Part shown: one piece after another, positions 13,894 to 21,406 of the stretch
Numbering within the stretch: position 1 is the stretch's first letter
Layout: each line of letters opens with the position of its first letter
Source of the DNA: Paraclostridium ghonii
GTDB lineage: Bacteria > Bacillota > Clostridia > Peptostreptococcales > Peptostreptococcaceae
Length of the DNA stretch: 21,406 bases
Assembly: GCF_023653455.1 (NCBI RefSeq)
Contig: NZ_JAKEDR010000046.1
Coordinates: forward strand, 1-21,406
Direction of reading: 5' to 3'
Notes under the pieces: generated by a model
What the model saw: the letters and a program-made list of their open reading frames with translations, nothing else
Told to the model about the DNA's origin: nothing
The model's database searches: none
Translations under genes and position numbers: made by a program

Positions 13894-15798
13894 CTAAGGT
13901 GTTACAATAGGGAAATTATATTCAAAATTATCACAAGAAGAAGCTAAAAGTTGTAATTGTGATAAATCTCCATCAAAAGTTACATTCCCAGATTCCAGCA
14001 TATCTTTTGGATTAGAAGCTGTGAATAATTCTACAATTGTAAGTTTAGAACCATTTATAGTTAATATGGAATCTTCATTTCCTTTAAAGTTATTTAAAAC
14101 TCTGTTTTTAGTAAGCTCTAATATTCTAGTCTCATCGCAATCTATAAAATTAAATTTAATTTTAATTTTTTCATTAGTAGCATTTTGAGAATTATATTTA
14201 ATGCCTATAAAATCTAAGATTTGCTCAGGTGTTAAACCAAGCATTAAATCTTCATGTAATCCTAACCCGCTTTTTACAGTAACACCATTACGTAATTCAT
14301 AAGCCCCTTGTAAATACATATTACGACGAACACCAGATTCTTCCATATATCCGATTTGTTCAAGGGCATCAGCTAACATATATCTAGCTTTTTCATTATC
14401 AGGATTTGCAAATACAACTTTATTTAAAACTTCAGCAACCCAATAAAAATCACCTTTATCCATATATTTACTACATTTATCTAATATATTATCAACACCA
14501 TCCATCATCTCAATTAAATTTTCACCAGCTTTAGTAGGATGTACTTCTAAGTAAGTAGACGGATTGGCATCATACCAACCTAGGTAGAATTGATAAATTG
14601 CCTTTACATCGTGATTAATATGCCCATAGTATCCCCTTGTGTGCCAAGTTTTTTCAAGTTCTTCTGATAACTTAAACTCATGAGGTAATTCACGAATAGT
14701 TACACCATGATTAATCAATCTAACTGTCTCATTATGAAGATACAAATAAATATCTCTTTGTTTTTCTAAGAAATCTATACAGTCATAATGTCCAAAGGTA
14801 GGCCAATGATGAGAAGCTACAACATACTCTGTTCTATCTCCATATAGTCTTATCATATTATCGATTGATCTTGCCCATTTTAAAGAAGAACGTATTTGTG
14901 CCCCTCTTGGAGTTAATAAATTGTGTAAAGTATGGCAAGCAACTTCTGATGTGCATAAAGTTTCATATTTAGGTACAAACATTACAAACTCGCTAACAGC
15001 TTCAGTTTCATTGCACTCTGTAAATTCAAAATCTACTCCATCTATAGTAAGTTTAGAATGAAGTTCATCCTTTAACTCGAGTGTTGGCTGTATTAAAGTA
15101 ACTTTGCCAGTAGCAACCCCTGATCCTAATCCTGAACCTACACCACTCTTAGATGATCTTTCAAGAGAGAATCCCGCTTGATAATGAGCCCTTCTTCCCA
15201 TTGCATTACCTGCAATAACATTTTCGCTACCAGTTTCAAATGTAAAATTATATGGAGCAATAATTTCTACTTCTCCATTGTCCACTTCTTCTTGAGAAAC
15301 AACTCCTTTTATACCTCCAAAGTGATCTAAATGTGAATGTGTATAAATAACAGCTTTAATTGGTAAATCTTCAACATGTTTTTTTAATAAATCAACTCCA
15401 GCTTTAGCTGTTTCACCACAAGTTAAAACATCAATTAATATCCAGCCTGTATTTCCTCTTATAGCTGTAATGTTAGCCAAGTCAAAATTTCTTATTTGAT
15501 AAACACCGTCTCTAACTTTAAATAGTCCACTATAATTAGTTAATTTACATTGTCTCCACAATGAAGGATTAACAGTATTTGGTGCATCCATTTCATCTAC
15601 AAAAGAATTCATTTTAATATCATATACTACATTTCCATCATCATCATAAATAAGATTATCATCAAGATTAGCAATAAACCCTTTTTTAGCATCTTCAAAG
15701 TCTTTTCTATTATCAAAGTCTAATAAATTGTATACTTCTTCATTTTTCTTCACAACAAAAGGTGAAGCATTTTTTGTTTCTTTATTAAAATTATACAT
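13894..15798 (-). CDS. Alkylsulfatase, metallo-beta-lactamase fold (SdsA/YjcS-like)
   Basis: A 634-residue enzyme of the type III alkylsulfatase family, which hydrolyses primary alkyl sulfate esters to alcohol and sulfate with two zinc ions. The metal motif THSHLDHFGG is at 153-162 (His154, His156, Asp158, His159). Further family marks are NETEAVSEF (263-271), CTSEVACHTLHNLLTPRGA (282-300), ASHHWPTFG (328-336) and YYGHINHDVKAIYQFYLGWYD. A helical dimerisation region follows, and the last 120 residues look like the SCP2-type lipid-binding domain. Unlike SdsA1 and YjcS, which carry signal peptides, the N terminus (MYNFNKETKNASPF) is hydrophilic, so the enzyme should be cytoplasmic. GGAG lies 8 nt before the ATG. 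It is followed by a TauE-like exporter. Confidence 0.93.
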   Translation of the reverse strand: MYNFNKETKNASPFVVKKNEEVYNLLDFDNRKDFEDAKKGFIANLDDNLIYDDDGNVVYDIKMNSFVDEMDAPNTVNPSLWRQCKLTNYSGLFKVRDGVYQIRNFDLANITAIRGNTGWILIDVLTCGETAKAGVDLLKKHVEDLPIKAVIYTHSHLDHFGGIKGVVSQEEVDNGEVEIIAPYNFTFETGSENVIAGNAMGRRAHYQAGFSLERSSKSGVGSGLGSGVATGKVTLIQPTLELKDELHSKLTIDGVDFEFTECNETEAVSEFVMFVPKYETLCTSEVACHTLHNLLTPRGAQIRSSLKWARSIDNMIRLYGDRTEYVVASHHWPTFGHYDCIDFLEKQRDIYLYLHNETVRLINHGVTIRELPHEFKLSEELEKTWHTRGYYGHINHDVKAIYQFYLGWYDANPSTYLEVHPTKAGENLIEMMDGVDNILDKCSKYMDKGDFYWVAEVLNKVVFANPDNEKARYMLADALEQIGYMEESGVRRNMYLQGAYELRNGVTVKSGLGLHEDLMLGLTPEQILDFIGIKYNSQNATNEKIKIKFNFIDCDETRILELTKNRVLNNFKGNEDSILTINGSKLTIVELFTASNPKDMLESGNVTFDGDLSQLQLLASSCDNFEYNFPIVTP

Positions 15799-16152
15799 AA
15801 ATTTACTCCTTCTAAATAATATTAATATTGTTTATACTGACAATAAAACTCTACCTACTCAGTATGTCCAAAATTTAAACAATAAATAAGTAAACAGCAA
15901 TTGAAATTTATAAACTCAAAACTATATAATACTAAGCAAATTAAGTGCTTTTTTCATTACTACTAAACTATATTTAATTCCATTGGCCAACATTTAGTAA
16001 TTTCATCCCGGGTTGGATTAGTGCTGTTATTATTTATTATCTATTTATTTAAAAGTCTATTTTTTGCAAAATGTAAACCTTTTTAAAACTTAAATTTATT
16101 AATATATAAGGAATAACTTCTAAACCCTAGTGTTATCAATCCTTTCACAAAC
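15799..16152 (-). promoter_or_regulatory. Leader/promoter region of the alkylsulfatase gene
   Basis: About 350 bases without a gene. On the minus strand it holds several inverted repeats: ATACTGA/TCAGTAT (within 15834-15866), TACTAAA/TTTAGTA, and CCAAC/GTTGG with an unusually GC-rich patch (CCCGGG near 16008, TTGGCCAA at 15983-15990). This suggests an operator or a structured leader, but it matches no riboswitch I know and no promoter can be fixed. Confidence 0.35.
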
Positions 16153-16197
16153 AAAAAGGTATCTCATGCTATATAATTTAGCTTGAGATACCTTTTT
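16153..16197 (-). terminator. Terminator of the YfkN-like gene
   Basis: A 14-bp stem AAAAAGGTATCTCA/TGAGATACCTTTTT with added GCTA/TAGC pairing in the loop, and T runs on both sides. It starts nine bases after the nucleotidase stop codon. Confidence 0.88.
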
Positions 16198-16205
16198 AGC
16201 TTTAA

Positions 16206-19200
16206 TTAATCAATTTTTCCATCAAAATTTTTATCTAAATTCATTATATTCGGATTCTTATTCACATCTAGTTTATTTAATCCTAGAGTTCCATCATTAT
16301 TATTATCTAATTTCGAAAATGCTTCAGTGTACTTTTCAAGAGCTTCTAAATCTCCCATAACAACTTCATAACTTACATCTTTGAATGTATCAAAACCGTC
16401 TCCACCTTGTGCTAAGAATATATTAACTACAGCACTTATTTTCATATCATCAGTAATTAATGTTTTATTTTCATCCTTTAAGCTTATACTATCCACTTTT
16501 AAAACCCATTTTCCATCAACCAGTTCTGGATGCCACTCATATGTAAATCCTTCTATTTGTAACATTCTTGGTCTATTGTATTTTCCTTGTTGCATTCCTA
16601 TTACCCAGTCATGTATGTTTTGAGTTTCTAAAATTTCTTTTAATTGTGCTCCATTTAATGTAAGCTTTGTTAAATCATTCCCAAATGGCTGTATTGTGTA
16701 AACATCTTCATAAGTTATATCACCTTTTTGTAAATCAGATCTTACTCCACCTATATTCATCATTGATATTTGAACATCTTCACCTTTTTCTTTAACTGAC
16801 CATAATTGAGCCTCTGCTATCATTCTTCCAAGTTCTGATTCTCCATTTGCACCTTCTATATCTCTTGATATAAATTCTTGTGCAAAACCTATTTTTCTTT
16901 CAAGTAAAGGCTTAACATCTTCTTTTGCTTTTTGTACCATGCGTGTAACAGTTTCGTCTGCTGGCATACTTTTTGGATCTACAGGTAATATTTTTGATTT
17001 TGAAGATACTACATCTCCTGTTTTCTTATCTATTGCTAAATCTATATCAGCTATATTAGTAGATTTAGAATATGCTTGTGCTACTACTATATCATCTTTG
17101 CCTTCTCTTTTTACTACTGAATTTGCATATTGATGATTATCCGCTGCTATTATTACATCAACTTCACCATTTACCTTTTGAGATATATCATATATATCAC
17201 TGCTTCCTTCTAAGTCTACAAGATTTCCCGTATCTTTATCTGTTAATGCCGGTACATGAGATAATACTACTATAGTTTTTACACCTTGCTTTTGAAGTTC
17301 TTCAGTGTATTTATCTATAGCCTGTACTTCATCTATAAAATCTACATCTTTTATACCTGCTGGAACAACCTTTTTAGCCGTATCTGTTGTAACTATACCT
17401 ATTACGCCTACCTTTACACCATCAAATTCTTTTATAGTGTATGGTTTTAATATTGGTTCACCTTTTTTTACTTCTTTATTGCCAAACTTCATATCTTTAT
17501 TAGCTACAACGTTAGCATTTATCCAATTTAAATCTTGTGAACCTTTCCATTCAAGACCTGATGAATGAGTCCCACCTTGTATTATTCTAGCTAATTCATT
17601 TATACCTTCATCATATTCATGATTTCCTGTTGTTACTATATCTACGTTCATCTCTTTTAGTATTTCTAAAGTTGGTTGATCTTGCTTTAATGCTGTAACA
17701 GCTGGGCTTCCACCTACAGAGTCTCCTGCTGAAAGTGTAAGTGTATTTTTATTTTCCCTTTGTAATTTTTTTAGATGAGATGATAAATTGTCTATTCCAC
17801 CTCCAAGCTTAGGGTCTACATCAAATTGTCCATGTAAATCATTAAAAGATAATAGCTGAACATCTACTGTGTTTTGTGAACTTTCTTCATTACTTAAATT
17901 GTAAGAATAAACAGCCATACCATTTTCTAAATCTTTTACTTTATTTACGTTTGGTGTTTCATTTAAATACTTTTCTCCATCTTTATGAGAGTTAAATAAT
18001 ACTTTAGCATTACTATTAACTGTCTTAATTTTCCAGTTATCATCTTTAGAAGGAGTTATTGTTCCACTTTCTTTTATGTAATCCATTATTGCTTGTCTAT
18101 TTTCATCTGGTGATGAATAAACTAATTTTGCATCTTTAACCCCAGGGAAATTACCACTTGCTCTATAGTTATTAGTAACTACTAAGAATTCTTGATTTAA
18201 ATCTAATTCTTTTCCATTATATTTTAAATTTGATATTCTTTCTGAATCTTTATTTATAGTATTTCCATTAATATCATATTTAGCTTTTTTAGTTACATCT
18301 ATTTCGTAAGTAAGTCCTTCTATAGAATCAAAATTGTATGATCTATATCCAGTGTTAAATAATTGTTGCTCTTGAGCTGAGTTAGGGTCTATTGTATTAA
18401 ACATTCCACTTGTCATTTCTAACCATTCTTTTATTTGAGCCCCATTTATTTTTAATATACTTACAGTGTTATCATATATATATAAGTTCGATAAATCTTT
18501 TATTTTAAGTTCTCCTGACTTTATGTCAACATAGTTAGTCGGATCATTAAAATCTCTTCCGCCTGCTTTAAATGGAGCTGCTGCAGATAGTATAGGTAAA
18601 TTTTTATATGGTTGTAGTTCATCTTGACCTTGTTCTATTTTATTTTTCGCATACCATCTTTGTGCTTGTGCTACTTGTTCAACAGAAGGATTATCTGATA
18701 CTAATGAGAAGAAACTGTTTAGATCTTTAGTGGTTTCACCTACAGGTTTATTTATAAATTTAAGAGTAGCTTCATGTGCAGCTTTTAAATCCTTGTTATT
18801 AGTTATAATTGAACTATTTTCTGGCTTTAATTCTTGTACACTTTTTCTACTTATTTTACTTTCTTTATCATTAACAACCCAAGTTTTTCCTTTTTGTTCT
18901 AATTTTAAATCAACAATTCCTAATTCTTTTCCCCAGTTAGACGGTTGTATAACTTGAACACCATTTATTTCAGTTTGTGTTGTTGAATGCGAGTGCCCTG
19001 CTACTACAACATCTAAACCTTTTACTTTAGTTAATTGATATGCTGCATTTTCAGAGTTCATTATATGTTCATCACTTTCACCTGTACCCGTATGTGCTAA
19101 AGCAATTACTATATCAACTTTTTCTTTTTCTTTTAATTCTTTAGTTATTTTTTCAACTGAAGTTTTCATATCTTCAACTTGAACTTTACCTTGTAAATTT

Positions 19201-19859
19201 TGCTTGTCCCAATTTAATATTTGAGGTGGAACAACTCCAGTTATCCCTATTTTAACTTTTTGTTTTTTGCCATTTGAATCTATTACTGTTTCATTTATTA
19301 CTTTGTAGGGATTAAATACATACTTCCCATTATTATCTAAAACATTAGCATTTACTACATTTGTCTTCATTACCTTTTTGTTTGTTATTTGCTTTAAAAA
19401 ATCAAGACCATAGTTGAATTCATGATTTCCTAAGGTAGTTGCATCATATCGTAGTATATCTAATGCTTCATAAGAAGGATATTTTTCTCCTGGCTTAACT
19501 TTTGTTTCTTCATTCATTGCATGCACTGTGGACAATGGATTTCCTTGTATTACGTCACCATTATCTAATAATATCGAATTGTCTATATTTTTATTCTTTA
19601 AATCTTTATCTGCTTCTTTTCTTGACTGTTCTATTATAGTTGCCAGCCTTGATAAACCCATATTAGGATCTTGTTTATCTGTAAAGTAATCATGATCCAT
19701 TATGTTAGCATGTAAGTCAGTTGTAGCCATAATACGAAAATCAACAGTTGCATTATTCTTTTTCGCCGCTTCTGCAACTATTGGGGTCATAATTGGAATT
19801 ACCAACCCTGCTGATATAGCTACTATTGTCAAGCTTTTTATTCCTCTTTTGTGCCTCAT
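16206..19859 (-). CDS. Secreted bifunctional nucleotide phosphoesterase, YfkN-like, with EF-hand tail
   Basis: A 1217-residue exported protein. A signal peptide (1-31, core LTIVAISAGLVIPIMTPIV, cleavage near AEA-A) is followed by two complete metallophosphoesterase/5'-nucleotidase units. Unit 1 (about 38-620): TTDLHAN (46-52), DNGDVIQGNP (99-108), GNHEFNYG (144-151), AHTG, AGHSH (287-291), then a nucleotidase C-terminal domain with TNNYRASGNFPG; this resembles 2',3'-cyclic phosphodiesterase CpdB. Unit 2 (about 664-1170): FNDLHGQFD (672-680), SAGDSVGGSP (710-719), GNHEYDEG (745-752), then NIGGVRSDLQKGDITYEDVYTIQPFGN; this resembles 5'-nucleotidase. The pair matches B. subtilis YfkN, which salvages extracellular nucleotides and phosphate. 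The extreme C terminus has two EF-hand/dockerin-like loops (DNNNDGTLG from 1185, DKNFDGKID 1209-1217). No LPXTG anchor or membrane helix is present. Ribosome binding site GGGAGG. Confidence 0.92.
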   Translation of the reverse strand: MRHKRGIKSLTIVAISAGLVIPIMTPIVAEAAKKNNATVDFRIMATTDLHANIMDHDYFTDKQDPNMGLSRLATIIEQSRKEADKDLKNKNIDNSILLDNGDVIQGNPLSTVHAMNEETKVKPGEKYPSYEALDILRYDATTLGNHEFNYGLDFLKQITNKKVMKTNVVNANVLDNNGKYVFNPYKVINETVIDSNGKKQKVKIGITGVVPPQILNWDKQNLQGKVQVEDMKTSVEKITKELKEKEKVDIVIALAHTGTGESDEHIMNSENAAYQLTKVKGLDVVVAGHSHSTTQTEINGVQVIQPSNWGKELGIVDLKLEQKGKTWVVNDKESKISRKSVQELKPENSSIITNNKDLKAAHEATLKFINKPVGETTKDLNSFFSLVSDNPSVEQVAQAQRWYAKNKIEQGQDELQPYKNLPILSAAAPFKAGGRDFNDPTNYVDIKSGELKIKDLSNLYIYDNTVSILKINGAQIKEWLEMTSGMFNTIDPNSAQEQQLFNTGYRSYNFDSIEGLTYEIDVTKKAKYDINGNTINKDSERISNLKYNGKELDLNQEFLVVTNNYRASGNFPGVKDAKLVYSSPDENRQAIMDYIKESGTITPSKDDNWKIKTVNSNAKVLFNSHKDGEKYLNETPNVNKVKDLENGMAVYSYNLSNEESSQNTVDVQLLSFNDLHGQFDVDPKLGGGIDNLSSHLKKLQRENKNTLTLSAGDSVGGSPAVTALKQDQPTLEILKEMNVDIVTTGNHEYDEGINELARIIQGGTHSSGLEWKGSQDLNWINANVVANKDMKFGNKEVKKGEPILKPYTIKEFDGVKVGVIGIVTTDTAKKVVPAGIKDVDFIDEVQAIDKYTEELQKQGVKTIVVLSHVPALTDKDTGNLVDLEGSSDIYDISQKVNGEVDVIIAADNHQYANSVVKREGKDDIVVAQAYSKSTNIADIDLAIDKKTGDVVSSKSKILPVDPKSMPADETVTRMVQKAKEDVKPLLERKIGFAQEFISRDIEGANGESELGRMIAEAQLWSVKEKGEDVQISMMNIGGVRSDLQKGDITYEDVYTIQPFGNDLTKLTLNGAQLKEILETQNIHDWVIGMQQGKYNRPRMLQIEGFTYEWHPELVDGKWVLKVDSISLKDENKTLITDDMKISAVVNIFLAQGGDGFDTFKDVSYEVVMGDLEALEKYTEAFSKLDNNNDGTLGLNKLDVNKNPNIMNLDKNFDGKID

Positions 19860-19900
19860 ATTTTCCTCCCATTTTTTAACTGTATTTAATTTCCAATATT

Positions 19901-19929
19901 ATCCTACCAAATGCTCATCATAATATCAA
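19901..19929 (-). promoter_or_regulatory. Candidate promoter of the YfkN-like gene
   Basis: On the minus strand TTGATA (19924-19929) and TAGGAT (19901-19906) are 17 bases apart, giving a leader of about 35 nt before the ATG. This is the best pair in the 150 bases upstream; the -10 is not ideal. Confidence 0.45.
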
Positions 19930-20008
19930 TATAAATTTATCTTTGTTCCGCAAATATTTCATATAAAACACTTCTATTGCTTATTGTTTTTTAAAATATA
20001 TACAAAGC

Positions 20009-20056
20009 AAAAAGCACTGATTTGATAGCATAAGCTTTCAAAATCAGTGCTTTTTT
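20009..20056 (-). terminator. Terminator of repeat copy 3 and of the S41 peptidase gene
   Basis: The AAAAAGCACTGA/TCAGTGCTTTTT hairpin again, with internal AGC/GCT pairing. Six T follow on the plus strand and five T (TTTTTGC) on the minus strand. In the minus direction it would terminate the peptidase transcript. Confidence 0.78.
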
Positions 20057-20472
20057 AGGAGTAATATTAATTACATCCTTTTTCCTCTTTGGCTTTATTA
20101 AACATAGTTTGCAATTTAGCTATAATTCTAACCTTTGGGTATTAGACTAAAACTAGTTGCACTCTAATAGATTGAGGTTGTCTAATAGATTCATTATATT
20201 TAATATGATATTTTTTCAAATATCTACCCAATCATCACTTCCAAAGATACTACCAAAAGGTTAGACACTGCCTAGCTTTTGCGTAGTTAGTGTTGGTTGG
20301 ACAATTAACCTTGATTAACTGTCTGATTATATATTAACCATTATTATAAATAATATGTAAATCATTTAAAAATTTTTTAAATTTTAAAATGATTAGTTAT
20401 ATAATAATCTGACGTAACATTAAAGCCAATCTTTTTAGGCTTTAGTGTATGAAGATTACTATATAACTAATC
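20009..20472 (-). repeat. Non-coding repeat element, copy 3 (putative structured RNA), full length, diverged
   Basis: A 464-base element with the same order of blocks as copy 2 but with many substitutions. The outer 19-bp stem (20391-20409 with 20454-20472) reads GATTAGTT/AACTAATC where copy 2 has GATGAGTT/AACTCATC, and the inner hairpin (20300-20323) reads GACAATTAA/TTAACTGTC where copies 1 and 2 have GGAGTTAA/TTAACTCC. The third stem has CTACC.../...GTAG in place of CTATC.../...ATAG. Both halves of the 18-nt-spaced duplication changed together (CTAATAGATT at 20164 and 20182). It starts 36 nt after the S41 peptidase stop codon and ends before the YfkN-like promoter region. Confidence 0.87.
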
Positions 20473-20508
20473 AACACGTTCCACTCATCTAGATTTTATA
20501 TAAAATGT

Positions 20509-21406
20509 TTAACTGTTAATTAATTGTAATGTTTTTTCTAACGAATCTTTATTATATTCTACCTTAACATCAGGTTCTAAAGTTCTTTCACTATCCTTGC
20601 TTACATCTGGTCTTAACCATTTTTTATATGAAACTTGACATTCTATCTTTGAATTATTAAGTTGAAAAGTAATTCCATCTCCAAATGATGATGGCATATT
20701 GCTACTGCCTTGCCCTACAATAATTCCTAATTTTCCATCTTGTATCCATGTAGCTAACCACTGAGCTGAGCTAAAAGTATTTTCATTTGTCAATACATAT
20801 AAATTTATATCTTCATTTTTTACTACTTCATTTAGTCTATCATAAATTACATATCCATGACTTTTTGCATATCCAAACCTTTCTTGAGCCAACTTTGAAA
20901 ATCTGATTGTAGCCCCAAAATTTCCTGGGACAATATTTATTGCATCAAGAAGCTTACTGCATGCGTTAGAATTTCCTCCTGGATTATCTCTTACGTCTAT
21001 AATCACATTTTTGACACTATGTTTCATTGATTTTTTCAATTCTTTAACTACTTTATCTAATTGCTCATTTTCTTCACAAATACCTAACTTAACGTAAATA
21101 GTATTCTTCTCAATTTTTTCACTTGATATTTCATAGTTATTAAATTTTTTCTCTTGATCATTAGTATATCCTAAACTCATTACTTCTTCTTTATTTTTAT
21201 CTATATCCCTTATAATCACTGAAACTTTATCACTTGTATCAATGCCTAAATTTTCTAGAATTAAACTCGACTTTGAGTATATAGAACTATTCTTTTCACT
21301 TGCCATATAATTTTCAGATGGAAATATATCTTTTATAAACTTTATAATTTGATCTGTTTTTTTGTCATTTATTCTTATCACTTCTTTATTAGTAATATTA
21401 TTATCC
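20509..21406 (-). CDS. S41-family (C-terminal processing type) peptidase, N terminus outside window
   Basis: At least 298 codons of an S41 peptidase. The family core is clear: VIIDVRDNPGGNSNA (strand plus oxyanion loop), YVLTNENTFSSAQWLA with the likely catalytic serine (second residue after TF in NTFSSA), GIIVGQGSSNMPSSFGDG and a closing RTLEPDVKVEY stretch, the usual PDV ending. A GTG at 21381 could serve as a start, but it has no good ribosome binding site and the frame stays open to the window edge (reading DNNITNKEV before it), so the gene is probably truncated by the window. Full-length relatives often carry an N-terminal signal or membrane segment, which would lie outside. No PDZ domain is visible. 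Substrate unknown. Confidence 0.75.
   Translation of the reverse strand, partial: DNNITNKEVIRINDKKTDQIIKFIKDIFPSENYMASEKNSSIYSKSSLILENLGIDTSDKVSVIIRDIDKNKEEVMSLGYTNDQEKKFNNYEISSEKIEKNTIYVKLGICEENEQLDKVVKELKKSMKHSVKNVIIDVRDNPGGNSNACSKLLDAINIVPGNFGATIRFSKLAQERFGYAKSHGYVIYDRLNEVVKNEDINLYVLTNENTFSSAQWLATWIQDGKLGIIVGQGSSNMPSSFGDGITFQLNNSKIECQVSYKKWLRPDVSKDSERTLEPDVKVEYNKDSLEKTLQLINS

Noticed and set aside
2062..20472. Insertion sequence or MITE with terminal inverted repeats
   Set aside because: The element ends in two different hairpins, not matching inverted termini; no transposase frame and no clear target-site duplication flanks any copy. A non-autonomous IS200/IS605-like element with hairpin ends remains possible.

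Overview
This is an AT-rich window from a low-GC Firmicute, most likely a clostridium. Gene content and style suggest Peptostreptococcaceae (Paraclostridium, Terrisporobacter or similar), but no rRNA or other phylogenetic marker is present, so this is an inference. All genes are on the minus strand except one RpiR-type regulator at 11539-12243. Ribosome binding sites are strong (AGGAGG, GGGGGA). No tRNA, rRNA, CRISPR array or transposase gene was seen.

Layout. (1) 1-1167: the start of a type VII (Ess/Yuk-type) secretion locus, read leftwards: WXG100 protein EsxA, a bidirectional terminator-like hairpin, EssA-like membrane protein, EsaB/YukD-like ubiquitin fold, and the first codons of a further gene in the EssB position. 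(2) 1476-1889: a small lipoprotein gene with four 11-bp direct repeats upstream. (3) 2505-11273: a seven-gene operon, in transcription order SDR, FAD-linked oxidase, FGGY kinase, EtfB, EtfA, BCCT transporter and YihN/YqcE-like MFS transporter. Six of the seven match the content of the poorly understood E. coli ygc cluster (ygcW, ygcU, ygcE, ygcR, ygcQ, yqcE); the BCCT gene is an addition. The divergent RpiR gene, a 28-bp perfect palindrome and a near-consensus promoter lie at the head of the operon. (4) 12917-15798: alkylsulfatase followed by a TauE/SafE anion exporter, a plausible pair for organosulfate cleavage and sulfate or sulfite export. (5) 16206-19859: a secreted YfkN-like enzyme with two metallophosphoesterase/5'-nucleotidase units and an EF-hand-like calcium-binding tail. 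(6) 20509-21406: an S41-family peptidase, open at the window edge.

The strongest unexplained signal is a roughly 460-bp non-coding element present three times (2062-2500, 12411-12872, 20009-20472). All copies have the same orientation, each lies just downstream of a minus-strand stop codon, and each ends in a strong terminator hairpin. Comparison of copies shows compensatory base changes in at least three helices, which suggests a structured RNA rather than simple repeat DNA. I do not recognise the family. Copies 1 and 2 bracket the ygc-like operon.

Functional reading (inference). The operon would import a small, possibly zwitterionic or polyol-acid-like compound by the BCCT and/or MFS carrier, oxidise it with the SDR and the FAD oxidase, phosphorylate it or a product with the FGGY kinase, and pass electrons to EtfAB. 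The substrate cannot be named from sequence.
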